Source of the DNA: Gaeumannomyces sp. JS-464
Taxonomy: Eukaryota; Ascomycota; Sordariomycetes; Magnaporthales; Magnaporthaceae
Length of the DNA: 64,000 nucleotides
Reading direction: 5' to 3'
Assembly (NCBI GenBank): GCA_002197995.1
Contig: NGZR01000001.1
Coordinates: forward strand, 9,486,001 to 9,550,000
Each line of letters begins with the position of its first letter. Positions within the stretch are counted from its first letter, which is position 1. Made by a program: the position numbers and the translations under genes. Of the stretch, positions 47,004 through 58,000 are shown piece after piece. The notes beneath the pieces were generated by a model, which did not search any database, was not told the origin of the DNA, and was given only the letters and a program-made list of their open reading frames with translations.

Positions 47004-47186
47004 TTTTAAATAGCTTTAATTAAAGTTTCGGCATTAATTAACTTAAGTTAGCTTTTAAACATTCCTTAAAGCAAGCAATTAAATTATCCTTTTAAATTAC
47101 GATTTTTTTTATTAATTAGCATTAGCGATATTATCTTTTCCACCCCCGAAATGCCTTACTTTAAAAGCAAACCTTTAATTGTAACA
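47004..47186 (+). repeat. B 5' LTR, right part
   Basis: Continues the LTR after pogo-3 (TTTAAATAGCTTTAATTAAAG) and ends ATTGTAACA. Total B LTR length without pogo-3 is about 445 bp, as in F. Confidence 0.92.
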
Positions 47187-48560
47187 TTTTAACTAATTTT
47201 ATTTAATACTTCGTTAAAAGGAAAGGATAATATAAATATAACAAGCAATAATAAAAAGCTTAAAAAGGAAAAAACCACGGTTTTCACTTTTAACAGTATT
47301 AAATACGATTTTAAAAAAGCTACCGACATTGCTAACCTTTTTAAGCTTATAACGAACGAAATCGCTAAAAGCTAAACCGAAGTAAAGCAATTTACCACAA
47401 AGTTATTATCCCTCGAAACGTTTATCGCGGTTAAAGCGTATAAATTCCCGTTTTTAAACCTTTACGAAAAGGAAAACGGCAAATTTAAAACGTTTTTTAC
47501 CGAATGCAAAAGTTATTTTAAATTTTACAAATAACAATTCGTAAGCGAAAAACAAAAAGTTATTTACGCTATTACTAAGCTAAACGGTAAAATAAAAAAG
47601 TAATTTTAGCTAATTTAAAGCGATTACCTTAAAAGGTATAAAAAAAGCTAAAAAACCATTAAAATTATTTTCGCTAATTTCGAAACTTTCGGAAAAAATG
47701 TCGGAAAAATGTTCGAAATAATCGATAAAACCTAAATCGCTGAAAAAGATTTGCTAGCTTTTAAATAACGAAAAGCCGCAGTTAAATATGCAACGAACTT
47801 TTAACAAATTAGCATTAAACTTAATTAAAACGATACCACGTTAATACTGCATTTTTATAACGGATTACGCGAAAACGTAAAGGATAAATTCGCGAAGCAA
47901 AATCGTTTTAAGTTTTTTACCGATTACGTTAAAAACGCGGTTCGCATTAGCGATAAATTATATAAACGATAATAAAAAAAAAATTGGTTTTAAAAGTGCG
48001 GTATAAAATAATAAAGCTAATTAAAAAAAGGTTACATAGTAACTTATTACGGTTTATAAAACGTATTTAAACCTAATGGATTTTAATGCGGGAGCCGTTT
48101 ATAAGTAATAAGGGTAATAAAAAAAGCAAAGGTAAAATTTAAAAAACGGAAAGTGTTTTAAATGCGGTTAAACTGGCCACGTTAAAATTAACTGCTTTTA
48201 ACGAAATAACGACCGCTAAGTAATTAACTTTTAACGAACGTAAAAAAGCCTAATATAAAAAAGGCCGTACTTCGGGCCGGCGTTTAGTTAAATAAGCTGG
48301 TACGATAAGCTGTGTGCTATATACTAGTTTAATAAAAAAGCTATCGGATAATACCTTTGGAAATTACGAAGCATTTGCATATTTAAAGTTATAAAAGTCG
48401 AATGTAATAGCGAGGAAAAACAGCGTATCGTTTTCGAATTTACAAATACGAAAGGAAAAAAAACGACGCCGCTTTTCGTTAAACCTAGGAAAAAGTAATT
48501 TTAATAAACGAATCGAAAAAAGAAAAAGCCCGAAAAAAGCTTTTAAACTAAACACACGTT
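47187..48560 (+). pseudogene. B gag remnant
   Basis: The leader TTTTAACTAATTTTATTTA directly after the LTR is the primer-binding position. Gag follows, with a knuckle CFKCGxTGHVKINC at 48154-48195 (His kept, Gln as TAA). Nearly the same gag is found in C at 61070-62050. Start codon not assigned. Confidence 0.82.
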
Positions 48561-50100
48561 TTTTAAAAAGCGGAAAGCTTTAACACCGGTGCGAAAAAAA
48601 ACCAAAATGGTTAAAACCTCGAAACGACCGAGTTTTAAAAACAAGCAAAAAAGCCCAAACAGCGCGGCTTTTATGCTTATAATCCGCGAAAACTAAAAAA
48701 GCTAAAAGAATTAATGCGTTTTTATACCACTTAACGTATTAAAGTGTTTTTAAAACGTTAGGGTTTTAAAACACTTTAATAAACGTTATGTTACGCCACC
48801 CTAGCGGACGGAAATAACGGTTAACCCTTATTATAATTTAACGATTAACAAGAAGTTAAATACGCTAATTACCGGTTTAATAACAAAAGCGAATTAAAAA
48901 AAACTGCGTTAAACCCCGCGGATTATTTTAACGTTAATATAAAACATTTTGGACATTTATACCTTTTTTAAGCAAAATGTATTTATAAAATGTGTAAATT
49001 TTATTTACGATTTAAGCTTAAATACGATTTTTTTCCACGGAAGTTAAAAAGCGAGCTTAAAATTAAACCCCGTTTGGCATTTTAATTGCTACGGTGGGAA
49101 TTAACCCGAATTAGCCGGTTTACCGTAATTTTTAAACCTAGCGAACGGCATTTAATATTATGCGTTATTAAAACGCTCGATTAGGAAAAATGCGAAATTA
49201 TAAAATGCAAAAAGCATATAGCATAAATAGTAAAAACCTAGCATTAAAAAATTACGTAAACGTATATCCCGTTTAACCCGAATGAAAGTATATACGTACG
49301 GTACTCGTTCTTTTTACTAAAAAACTAAACGAACCATTTAAACGGAAAGCACGAAATGAAAAATAAAAAAAACCGATAAAAACCTTCGCAATAGCATAAT
49401 CGAATTAACCGTATAACTTATTAACATTCCGAATAAAATATTAAAAAAAAAGGTTAAAATAATAATCGATTGCGAAGTATAAAACGATTATATATCGCTA
49501 TAAACGGTTAAGCGATATAAAATTCCCACGAAACGAAAACACTAACCGTATTAATTAAAAACGGTCGAAAAAATACCTATCGCTTATAATAAAAAATGGA
49601 TCGACCGAAAAACATAATTAATAATATTACATACTTGAAATAGGGAAAACGTTATTATTATATTAAATAAGCTGGATATAAAAAAGGGAAATGTAATTTT
49701 CGAAATTTTTTAGCTTAGAAAAAATAATTTACGGATAAATTAAGCTACCGGTTAAATTTAATAAAGAAAGTTACGAATAACTAAAACGGTTTATTAATTA
49801 CGAACTTTAAACCGTAAGCATAAAAAGCAACGAAAAGCAATTATAATGGTAATAAAACTTAATAATCCACTTTTACATTTAATATTAACGAATATATAAC
49901 TATTTAAAATGGAAAGCGATTAAAACGACCAAATTAATATTAAAAAACGGCTCGCGAATATTCCAAAAAAATATTATAAATACGAAAAATTGTTTAAAAA
50001 AAACCTAAAAACGGTGCTTTCTAAATATAAACCGTTCGACTTTAAAATTAAATTTAAACTAAAAATATAACTTAAATACCAAAAGCTATACTAATTTAGC
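48561..50100 (+). pseudogene. B protease region
   Basis: By alignment with C (62300-63840) this holds protease and the start of RT. I cannot place the D-S/T-G motif. Dense TAA codons and no other recognisable gene. Confidence 0.5.
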
Positions 50101-52130
50101 CTTTAATAATAAAAAGTGTTAAAAAAATAATTAAAGGAAAACGTACGAAAAGAACATATTAAACCTTTCGATTTTTTAATAAAATACGGGATTTTATAAA
50201 AAAAAACGGAACGGAGCGAATGTACATCGATTACCGCCCGCTAAATAAAACTACGATTAAAAATCGGTATTTTTTGCTTTTTATTAACAAAATACGCGAT
50301 AAGCTCGGTAAAGCTTAGTATTTTACGGTTTTAAACTTACGAAAAGTTTACAATTTAATACGGATTAAAAATGGTTAAAAATGGTTTATAACTTTTAAAA
50401 TAAAGCTTAAATGTTATAAGTTTTTAATAATAACTTTTAAACTTACTAATGCATTAGTTACATTTTAAAAAATAATTAATTATATATTGCGCGAATATTT
50501 TAACGTTTTCGCCTTCGCGTATTTAAACGATATTTTAATTTTTTCGGAAAAGATAAAAAAAGCATAAATAGCACGTATATAAAATGCTTTAAAAACTGCT
50601 TAATGCAAAGCTTTTTGTTAAACTAGAAAAGTGCGAATAGCATTCGCAAAAAGTTACTTTCCTGGGATTTATAATTACATTTGGATAAATTTCCAAAAAT
50701 CCTAAAAAAATCGAAAAAGTTAAAAAAATGGCTTATATTTAAAAACGTTACGAAAATACGAGGTTTTTTAGGATTTTTAAACTTTTACAAACTGTTTATC
50801 CGTAATTATAGCAAAATCGCTATACTATTTACGAACTTTACCAAAAATAACCACTAGTTTTATTAGGAAAAGTAAAAATAAAAAGCTTTTAAGCAATTAC
50901 GGAACGTTGTATTAAAAAAACTAATATTAATATTTCCAAACCTAAATAAACCTTTCGAAATTAAAACCGACGCGTTAAATTACGCGATCGGCGGCTAATT
51001 CGAATAGCGAAATAACTAAAAACGGTTGCACTTTTACGTGTTTTTTTCGCAAAAGTTAAATGGATTTAAATTAAATTACTAAATTTACAATAAAAAACTT
51101 TTAGCAATAGTTTAAGCATTTAAAAAGTAGCGATTATACCTTTATAAAACGAAGCATTAAGTTATAATATATACGGATTATAAAAACTTAACACATTTTA
51201 TTATAAGCAAAAACCTAAATAAGCGATAAATCCGTTAAAGCGAGTTTTTGCAAAACTATAACATTTAGGTCGAATACCGAAAAAAGTCGGAAAACGGCCG
51301 GGCGGACGCTTTAAGCCGACGACCGAACCACCAGGTCGTAATACCTAAAAAAACACGAATAATTTTAGCGAAAAAACTAAACGGATTTTTAATCCCGGCA
51401 TAAAAAATACTTGTTAAAACGGTTTAAAAAGGGGGAAATTTAAACCTTAAAAAAAATTTAACAAATTTATAACCAGTTAGTATACGGCTATTAAAGCGTA
51501 AAAAAAACGTAAATACGGTTATAATAATATTACGGGTTTATAAAAACTTAAGCCAAAGTATAAAACGCAATAAAAAATTGCGAAAGATGTGTTAAAAATA
51601 AAGCCAGTAGGTATAAGCTTTATAAGTTTTTGCAACCTTTACCGGCGTTTAGCGAGGTATAGTAAAAAGTTATTATAAATTTTGTTATTAAATTTCCTTA
51701 ATTTAAAAAACCGATAATTAAAGTTAAGTACGATAATATATTAGTAATAATGGATAAGTTTACTAAATACGCTTTATTTTTACTATATAAAAAAGTAGCG
51801 ACGCTATAAAACTAACATACGTTTTTATTAAGCACGTAATAGCGGAATACGGCGCGCCAAATCGTTTAATTACGAATAAAAACAAGCTATTTATAAGCAA
51901 ATTTTAAAAAAGGCTTATAAATAAGATAAAAGCGAAGCATTTCTTATTTATAGCTTACTACTTGTAAATAAATAAATAAACAAAGCGGATAAACTAAACT
52001 ATAAAGTAATATTTACGTTATTACGTTAATTACAAATAAAATAATTAAATATAACTATTTCTTATAATTTAATTCGTTTATAATAGTTTAATTTATAAAA
52101 GTATAAAAACTATACCGTTTTATACGAATT
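50101..52130 (+). pseudogene. B reverse transcriptase, RNase H and integrase remnant
   Basis: RT: MYIDYRPLNKTTIKNRYFLL near 50220-50280, FTVLNLRKVYNLIRIK near 50322-50370, and FAYLNDILIFSEK with YLND at 50520-50531 (YLDD mutated). RNase H region about 50940-51200. Integrase: zinc-binding part 51470-51640, then IAEYGAPNRLITNKN near 51840-51885 and the QTxRxNQT segment near 51975. All broken by TAA/TAG. Confidence 0.88.
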
Positions 52131-52479
52131 ACGGGTTTACGTTTATAACGTATAAAAAACCTAAAGCAAAAAAATATGCTTTAACAGCGGAAATACAAAT
52201 AATAAAGCTTATTAAATTGCATAAACACTTTTAAACAAAGCTAAAAAAAAGCTACGGCACCGCATAACTACTTAAATAAATAAAAAAAAATCGAAAAACC
52301 GACTTTTAAAAAGGGAAATAACGTTTATCTTTTTTAACGCAATATTAAAATAAAACGACCGAGTGATAAATTAAACTATAAAAAACTAAAACCGTTTAAA
52401 ATATTAAAAAAGGTTTTAAACGTAAATTATAAATTTTAACTACCGCTAACTATAAAATCCCACCCGGCTTTTTACGTTT

Positions 52480-52730
52480 TCCTATTCGAATTAACGCTAC
52501 CGGGCTTTAAAAGCAACGAATTAATAAAAGTCGCTGTAAAATAAAAAACGAAATTAAATTTTTTTTAAACGAAAGTATAATCGACGGAACTAAGCACTAC
52601 CTGGTTAAATGGGTAAAGTACGGTATTAAAAAAAGCATTTAAAAAAAACCAACCTTAAAAAAAGCGCTAAAAGCTTTAAAAAAGTACTAGCGAAAAGCTT
52701 TAAAAAGGGAGTTAACTTTTATGCCGAAAC
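52480..52730 (+). pseudogene. B chromodomain
   Basis: KNEIKFFLNESIIDG then HYLVKWVKYGIKKSI near 52535-52640 is a chromodomain, homologous to the F copy at 20818-20940. Two of three aromatic positions are visible. It ends pol. Confidence 0.85.
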
Positions 52731-52883
52731 TCGAACTCCAATTCGAAACACCCGCATTAAAATAATTTACTAATCCGAAGTAAAACCAAAAAATCGAGGT
52801 TTAAATTAACTATAAAATCGGCTTAACTCGGGGATAACGAAGGGAATTCGGAAATCGGCAAATCGAATGGCCCAAAAAAAAAC

Positions 52884-52961
52884 CTACGCGGCCGCTTTTT
52901 CGGCTTCCTCCTGCTCGACCTTTTCCAATTCCTTTATAACGTTAATCTTACGGCGGATTCC
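52884..52961 (-). pseudogene. Antisense ORF remnant in B (homologue of the F antisense ORF)
   Basis: Minus-strand RRKINVIKELEKVEQEEAEK matches the F frame in position and sequence. In B the LTR starts immediately after it, so about 500 bp present in F between this motif and the LTR is missing here. Stop TAG at 52884-52886. Confidence 0.5.
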
Positions 52962-53143
52962 TATTACGGCCAGCGTGCAAACCCCGAAACGACAAAACGG
53001 GAAAGTTTTAAATAATACCCCCGCCCCGCATTAAAACACGTAAAATCACGTAAACCAAATTGGATTTGTAAATTTATAACCGTTAAAAATAAAGCGACAA
53101 ATTTAAACTGGATTTATAAATTTATAACCGCTAAAAACAAAGC
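52962..53143 (+). repeat. Shared B/C LTR, left part
   Basis: Begins TATTACGGCCAGCG and aligns with the F LTR up to the insertion of E. It contains two GGATTTGTAAATTTATAACC-type units. The duplication of E, AAAGC, is at 53139-53143. The LTR continues at 60690. Confidence 0.88.
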
Positions 53144-53377
53144 TGTTAATAGGAGTATTACTCTTGTAAGCACGGAGATTTCCAAAAGGATATAACAAAA
53201 ATTCATAAATCTGGTACTAATGTTTATAGTAATGCATGTTTATGTAAGAATTTAGTTATAAAAGGGGATTATAAAATCCCCTTTTATAAGCTCGTGGAAG
53301 CGCACGGCCCGTGGGCTTGCGGCTTTACGAAGCGTGGGCCTTTTTTAAATGCACGCGCTAAATCACGTGGATTAACA
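53144..53377 (-). repeat. E 3' LTR (234 bp)
   Basis: Plus strand starts TGTTAATAGGAG and ends GATTAACA. It contains a 15-bp perfect hairpin at 53256-53289. The same LTR recurs at 60453. Confidence 0.92.
53256..53289. terminator. 15-bp perfect hairpin in E LTR
   Basis: TTATAAAAGGGGATT (53256-53270) and its exact reverse complement (53275-53289) with an ATAA loop. The other LTR has the same structure with two or three mutated positions (60560-60595 area). Possibly an RNA structural or 3' end signal. Confidence 0.5.
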
Positions 53378-53619
53378 TTGGCAATTTTTTCTTTAAACGC
53401 GTGCATCGGTAAATGCTCGTTTTCCAAATCCCGGGATTTTACAATACTAATAACAAAGGAATCCGGATCTAGTAACCTGTTTTAAAAACAAAGGAAAAAA
53501 AGGCAAAAGGATTATGCTGGATATCGGTAAAAATTGTAAATAAGGATTGTAAATAGGAATAATAAAAAGTGGGGCAATGTTTGGTTAAACGCTCGTAGGA
53601 TTAGGTAATGCCGGATTAA
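53378..53619. other. E internal region next to the 3' LTR
   Basis: Contains the purine-rich tract on the minus strand (complement of CAATTTTTTCTTTAAA). A 63-codon plus-strand run overlaps the LTR (53294-53485) and is not considered a gene. Confidence 0.4.
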
Positions 53620-54750
53620 ATGCGCATAATAGCAGTAAATAAACTTAATAAAAATTTATTAGGCCGTGTGCGTGCTAATCGGTGTAATAAAAAGGAGCAA
53701 ATCGAAAGGATGATTTAAAAGGCTTGGGATATTTTAAAAGCCGTAAGCTTTAATCGTTGTAATTTGGAACTTAATCTTTATAATTACAAATATCGATATC
53801 CCCGTTACTTGCCTGCCTGTTTGCCGATTTTTGCTTTACTGTTTTACTGCTCGATTAATTACCGCGATAGTGTCCATTCGCTTTAAAGGAGCTAGTAAAG
53901 GCAAATCCGTTAAAAAAGGTTAAGTTAGCGTTAAAACGGTTTTAAACAGTGGCGTTAAAAAGATTTATGCCAAAAAGGGAAAAGGTAAATCCCTTGCTTG
54001 CCCGCGTTTTGTAAAAGGCAAATAGAGATCGTTTTTATGCTTAAATTGCTTTAACTTTTTTTTAGCCGGCAAATCCGATAAAATTAGGTGTTTTAACACC
54101 GAGCCGGTCGGCAACCGTTGCTGGTTTTATGCTTTTGGTTATTCGTGTTAGCCGGTGTAAGTGATTTTTTAGGCTTTAGTTTGCTAATTTTTTACGTTAA
54201 CGACCGGTAGTTTTAAAATCGCAATGGCTTTAGCCAAAACGTTTATAATTAAATATTTCCGTAAAATTATTATTAATAAAGTATAATAGCTAATTTTTTA
54301 TTTAGCTGCTTCCGTATTTTGTTAACCGTGCTTTCGCTGTTTTTAGGATTTCGCGAAATGGCGTATTACTACCAAATGCATAATTTTTTTAAAAAGGAGG
54401 AATAGGCCGGTAAAGTTAACGCTAATTTTATTAAAATAAGTGCTGCTAATCGGAAAGCGGCGGGCCGCGCTGCCGTTTAGCGTATGTTCGATACGGCGTT
54501 TTTGGGAGCAAAAAACAGTTTATTTAAAGCTTTTAATAATAACGAGGATAAGGACGAAAAGATAGCCGAAAAGGGAAAGGAGGATAAAAGTGCTAGTAAT
54601 ATCGACAAATAAGCTGGTAATATGTTTGGCAATGGTGGAGGTTTTTTTTAAAGCTTAGGATAGTCGTTTATAGGATCGTTTTCCGGTTGTTTTAGCGTTT
54701 TAGTAATTTCGTTTTTTTTAATTACATTGTTAGCCATTTTTAAGTTATAA
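53620..54750 (+). pseudogene. Antisense ORF(s) in E, unknown product
   Basis: Lies between pol and the 3' LTR, opposite to pol. ATG at 53620 starts MRIIAVNKLNKNLLG and continues to about 53880 with one early TAA. A second frame from about 53865 gives KGKSLACPRFVKGK, FLCLNC and RCFNTEPVGNRCW (Cys-rich). A third part, 54358-54750, reads MAYYYQMHNFF, an acidic NNNEDKDEKIAEKGKED run near 54545-54595 and a hydrophobic C-terminal segment (SVLVISFFLITLLAIF) before TAA 54748-54750. Frame changes could be introns or indels. Pol ends 34 bp away at 54785. No family recognised. Confidence 0.5.
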
Positions 54751-54784
54751 CAAATCGATTTTAACCGCTTTCCCTCGCTTTTTT

Positions 54785-55420
54785 TTATTGTTTTTCGCGC
54801 TTTATTTAACTTTCGATTCGTACCGTTATCGTATTACTTGTAACCAAATTTTCCAAAGTTTTATTTAATTAATCCTTAATTATCGCGTTTGCCGAATTAT
54901 TTGATTTTGCGATCCAACGGATTTCGTCGATTTCGCGGCTTTCGTAAAATTCCTTAAGTGTTATAATATCGATTATAAGCTTTTTTTCCGCTATTATGCT
55001 TAATTGTACAAGGCATTAATATAACGAAAAGCTATCGGTGCAAATTATTAATTTCGGGGCTTTTTGGTTTAGCTTTTTAAAAATCGTTACGAGCGTTAAA
55101 TTAAGGACGTAAGCTGTATTAAACCCGCTAATTATCCCGTAAATCTTATTTGCGAAAACGCTTTTTATAACCCTTTTGCATTTGATTAACGTTTAATATA
55201 AAATGTTCCCGATTAGTTAAAAGCTGGTTTTTTAATCGTCGGATTTTTTATTGCTTAATATAATTACGAACCCGATTTATAAATTTAAATTTGGATTGTT
55301 TGCGAATAATCCGTTTACGAAAACGTAAAAGTTGGTTTTTTTCAAATTTAATGGAACGTATTTTAGCCCTTTTTAAGCGTTGTCGATTTGCCATTTAATC
55401 CTTTTATTTAGCTTAACCAC
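54785..55420 (-). pseudogene. E RNase H
   Basis: Minus-strand reading: KKTNFYVFVNGLFANN, IGFVIILSNK, KCKRVIKSVFANKIYG, LIICTDSFSLY and EIDEIRWIAKSNNSANAI, the fungal copia RNase H pattern with the first Asp (FVDGSF-like) as Asn. Terminal stop at 54785-54787. Confidence 0.88.
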
Positions 55421-56500
55421 GTTTTTTTATCCCGGGTTTTTGGTTTACGCCGTTACGGAATAATCGAATGCGGTTTCCGGTTGGCATATGGAATTAATAT
55501 ATGCGTTTTAAGCTTTTTAAACGATATATTTATAATTTAGGCTTTTTAAATCGGTTTTTATTAGCTTAAGCTTTTCATTTTGTTTTTTTTATCGAATTTC
55601 GAGCTTATAATTTCCTATTAAAATTTTGCACCCGTTAAAGTTAGCTTCGTTTCCCGGTTTAAAAATCGATTTCGGGTTTGCACGAAAGCTTGCTTTTTGG
55701 ATCGCTAATTCTTTTTTTATTAAAAAGTCCGGATTTCCAAAATTTAAAGTGTCGTTTATTTGTATGCTTACAATCCCAAAGCTTTGTCCGCTTTCCGAAA
55801 TAAATAAGCAAAAATCGTAACTCGACGTTTAGCAATTTAGGCGCTTTTTATAGTGCTTTTGGTAGGTAACGAACTAATGCAAGCCTAATTCCGCGATCCC
55901 GTAAAAGGGTTTAATTATTTTAAGTAACGTGCCCGGTTTAAACCATGTTAATAACTTTTTAAGTTAATGCAGAAAAACGTTTTTTTGCAGTTTTAATTCC
56001 GATTGGGTGTACGTTTAGCTAATATTTCGGATTATTAAATTAAACTTTATAAGCGTAAGCGATAATGCGATTGTTAGGATTAATCGTTAATTGCATTTTA
56101 TAATCGTGGGAAATTGCGTAAGGATATTGTGTTTTTTTTTGTCGTTATATTTTGTGGTTACGAGTTTCGATTTTTTAAAAGGCTTTAAAGTTTGCCCTTT
56201 TATTTCGTTTACAATTCGTAATCCAAAAATCGTGGCTTCGTTAAGTGTTTTACTAATAATCGGCTTAATTATTTTAACGCCGATAAATGCGTCCAGTTTT
56301 TATTGGGTTAATTGTTTAAATGGTGGACCGGGAGCTGTAATTTTGCCTTTTTATTTAAATCGGATCGCTAATTGGTAAGATTAGTGCTTTTTAGCGTTTA
56401 GGAACGTTGTGTGCGTTTGCCGAAAGCTTCGTTTTATTACAACTGTTAGTTGTGCGTTTTTACAAAAGCGACCTCGTTTGTTAGGGATTTTGGGTAATAT
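55421..56500 (-). pseudogene. E reverse transcriptase region
   Basis: By position between the SH3-like tail and RNase H. I could not place a YVDD motif with confidence. Plus-strand ORFs here (55626, 56091) are shadows. Confidence 0.6.
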
Positions 56501-56524
56501 CGTGATTTTAAATAAAATGGCTGT

Positions 56525-56911
56525 TTAATTTTGGGGCTTTTTATTTTGCTGTTTTGCGGCTTTTTTTTTCGGGGGTTTTTTTCGGCGTTTTAACTGTTCG
56601 GGCTTAGGGTATTCGAAAAGTGCTGGCTGTTTTTCGGATTTTTGTACGATAGGTTTTTTTGCTTTATAATAGGGTTTAACCACCGTGCTTTTAAAAGTCG
56701 CGTTACCGTTAATCGTTTTCACCGTAATTAACGTGTTTGTTATGGATAGGATTTTATACGGGCTTTGCCATTCGTCCTTTTCCCGAAATACCAAAACCTC
56801 GCTTTTTAAAGCCAAAAAGCTCGGAAGCACCCGTTTTATGTTTGGTTCGTTACGTGCAGCCAGTGCTTTTTGCATACGTCGTTTGTCGTATAGGATCCGG
56901 ATTTTTACCAT
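56525..56911 (-). pseudogene. E integrase C-terminal (SH3-like) domain
   Basis: 128 open codons. LALKSEVLVFREKDEWQSPY and FKSTVVKPYYKAK are the signature of the domain that follows integrase in fungal copia elements. The tail is Lys/Gln/Pro-rich. Gln codons are intact here, unlike in the other elements, showing that the minus-strand CpA sites escaped RIP. Confidence 0.88.
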
Positions 56912-57480
56912 GGCTTTCCTAATTGCAGCGGCTTTTTGTATTTGGGTTTATAAAAGTAGCGATTCGTTATTAATTTGAAATATTGCTTTAAAAACGAGCA
57001 GTGTAAGGATAAGTCCGTCGGGGCCGGCCGTATCGTTTACGGCTTTTACTGCTTTTTAAAGCACCGATTCGAAGTGTATAATTAGGCATTTTTATCGGAT
57101 AATATTAAAAGCCCGTCGTAAAAAAGCGTAATATTTTTTAATTTTGCCGATAAACCAATGCGCTTCGATTAGGACCTGCTTATAAATGATTCCAAAAAGC
57201 TTTACTTCCGTTTAAAATTCGCTTACGGCGAAGTTAATACCGGCATCGTGAAAAATCACGTTAAAAGGCTTTAAATAAACGTCGATTTAGCATTGTTTAA
57301 AAGCTTCCCACGTTTTTTTTGCCGATATGTTTTTAAAAAACGCTATAGTATTAAAAGTTATATTCGTATTAATTACGTAAAGGATTGGTTTATAATCGAT
57401 GTAAAACACGTTTGTAATTATTTCGTAGTTAAAATTAATGTCGTTTTGGAGTTTAAATTAAAAACGTTATAATGTAGGAC
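56912..57480 (-). pseudogene. E integrase core
   Basis: Minus strand: VFYIDYKPILYVI, AKNTWEAFKQCWIDVY (Trp as stop), NVIFHDAGINFAVSEF and AVKAVNDTAGPDGLI. The DAGxNF motif keeps the second catalytic Asp. This matches the common fungal copia integrase. Joins the SH3-like domain without a gap. Confidence 0.9.
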
Positions 57481-57499
57481 CTTTTTTTTAACAAAAATG

Positions 57500-58000
57500 G
57501 CATATTCGGTTAATTATTGCGAAAGCGTTGCGATTAGCCTCGTGCTTTGCACGTTTTAAAACGTTTTAAAGTTTATCGATAAATGGGTGTCCAAAGCGCT
57601 TATGCATACGCTTTAATTTAGCTTTCGTAAGGAAGATTGCTCCCGCGATTTTTGTTTTCGTTATAAAGCTAATTGCCGTTATAACGTGGGTAACGTTATT
57701 GAAAAAGAACTAAAGGTGGCCGTGCTTTTTTATAATCGGAACGCGCGTACCGTCGTTTTTTATAAGCTCGTTACGCGTGTTATTTAGGTAAACGTGCAAT
57801 GCATTTATATTTGTAAAGCATAGCAGGAAAAAGGTCGGAGTTGGAATTACGAAAAACGTAATTTGGCCGATCGGGGTTGGAATAGTGATTTTTCCAATGT
57901 TGGAAATAGCTTTTCCTAATCCGAAAATCACGCGTTTTTTATGCCCGTTTGTATTAATGACGAAATTTGGCTTATAGCGTTAAAATGCGTAAATTTAATC
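57500..58000 (-). pseudogene. E pre-integrase region
   Basis: MIFGLGKAISNIGKITIPTP, FLLCFTNINALHVYLNNT and LKRMHKRFGHPFIDKL on the minus strand give the end of protease and the GAG-pre-integrase domain (H..RFGH). 57931-57710 is open for 73 codons. Confidence 0.85.

Larger units (their letters stand above)
44879..53143 (+). mobile_element. Element B: chromovirus, sharing its 3' LTR with C
   Basis: 5' LTR 44879-47186 (split by pogo-3), internal region 47187-52961, 3' LTR 52962-53143 continuing at 60690-60977 after E. Excluding the two insertions, B with both LTRs is about 6.7 kb. Left flank inside A's integrase (possible duplication ACGCT at 44874-44878). Confidence 0.88.

Noticed and set aside
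56685..56978. Plus-strand ORFs of 97 and 61 codons
   Set aside because: They lie opposite the clearly identified SH3-like domain of E on the minus strand.
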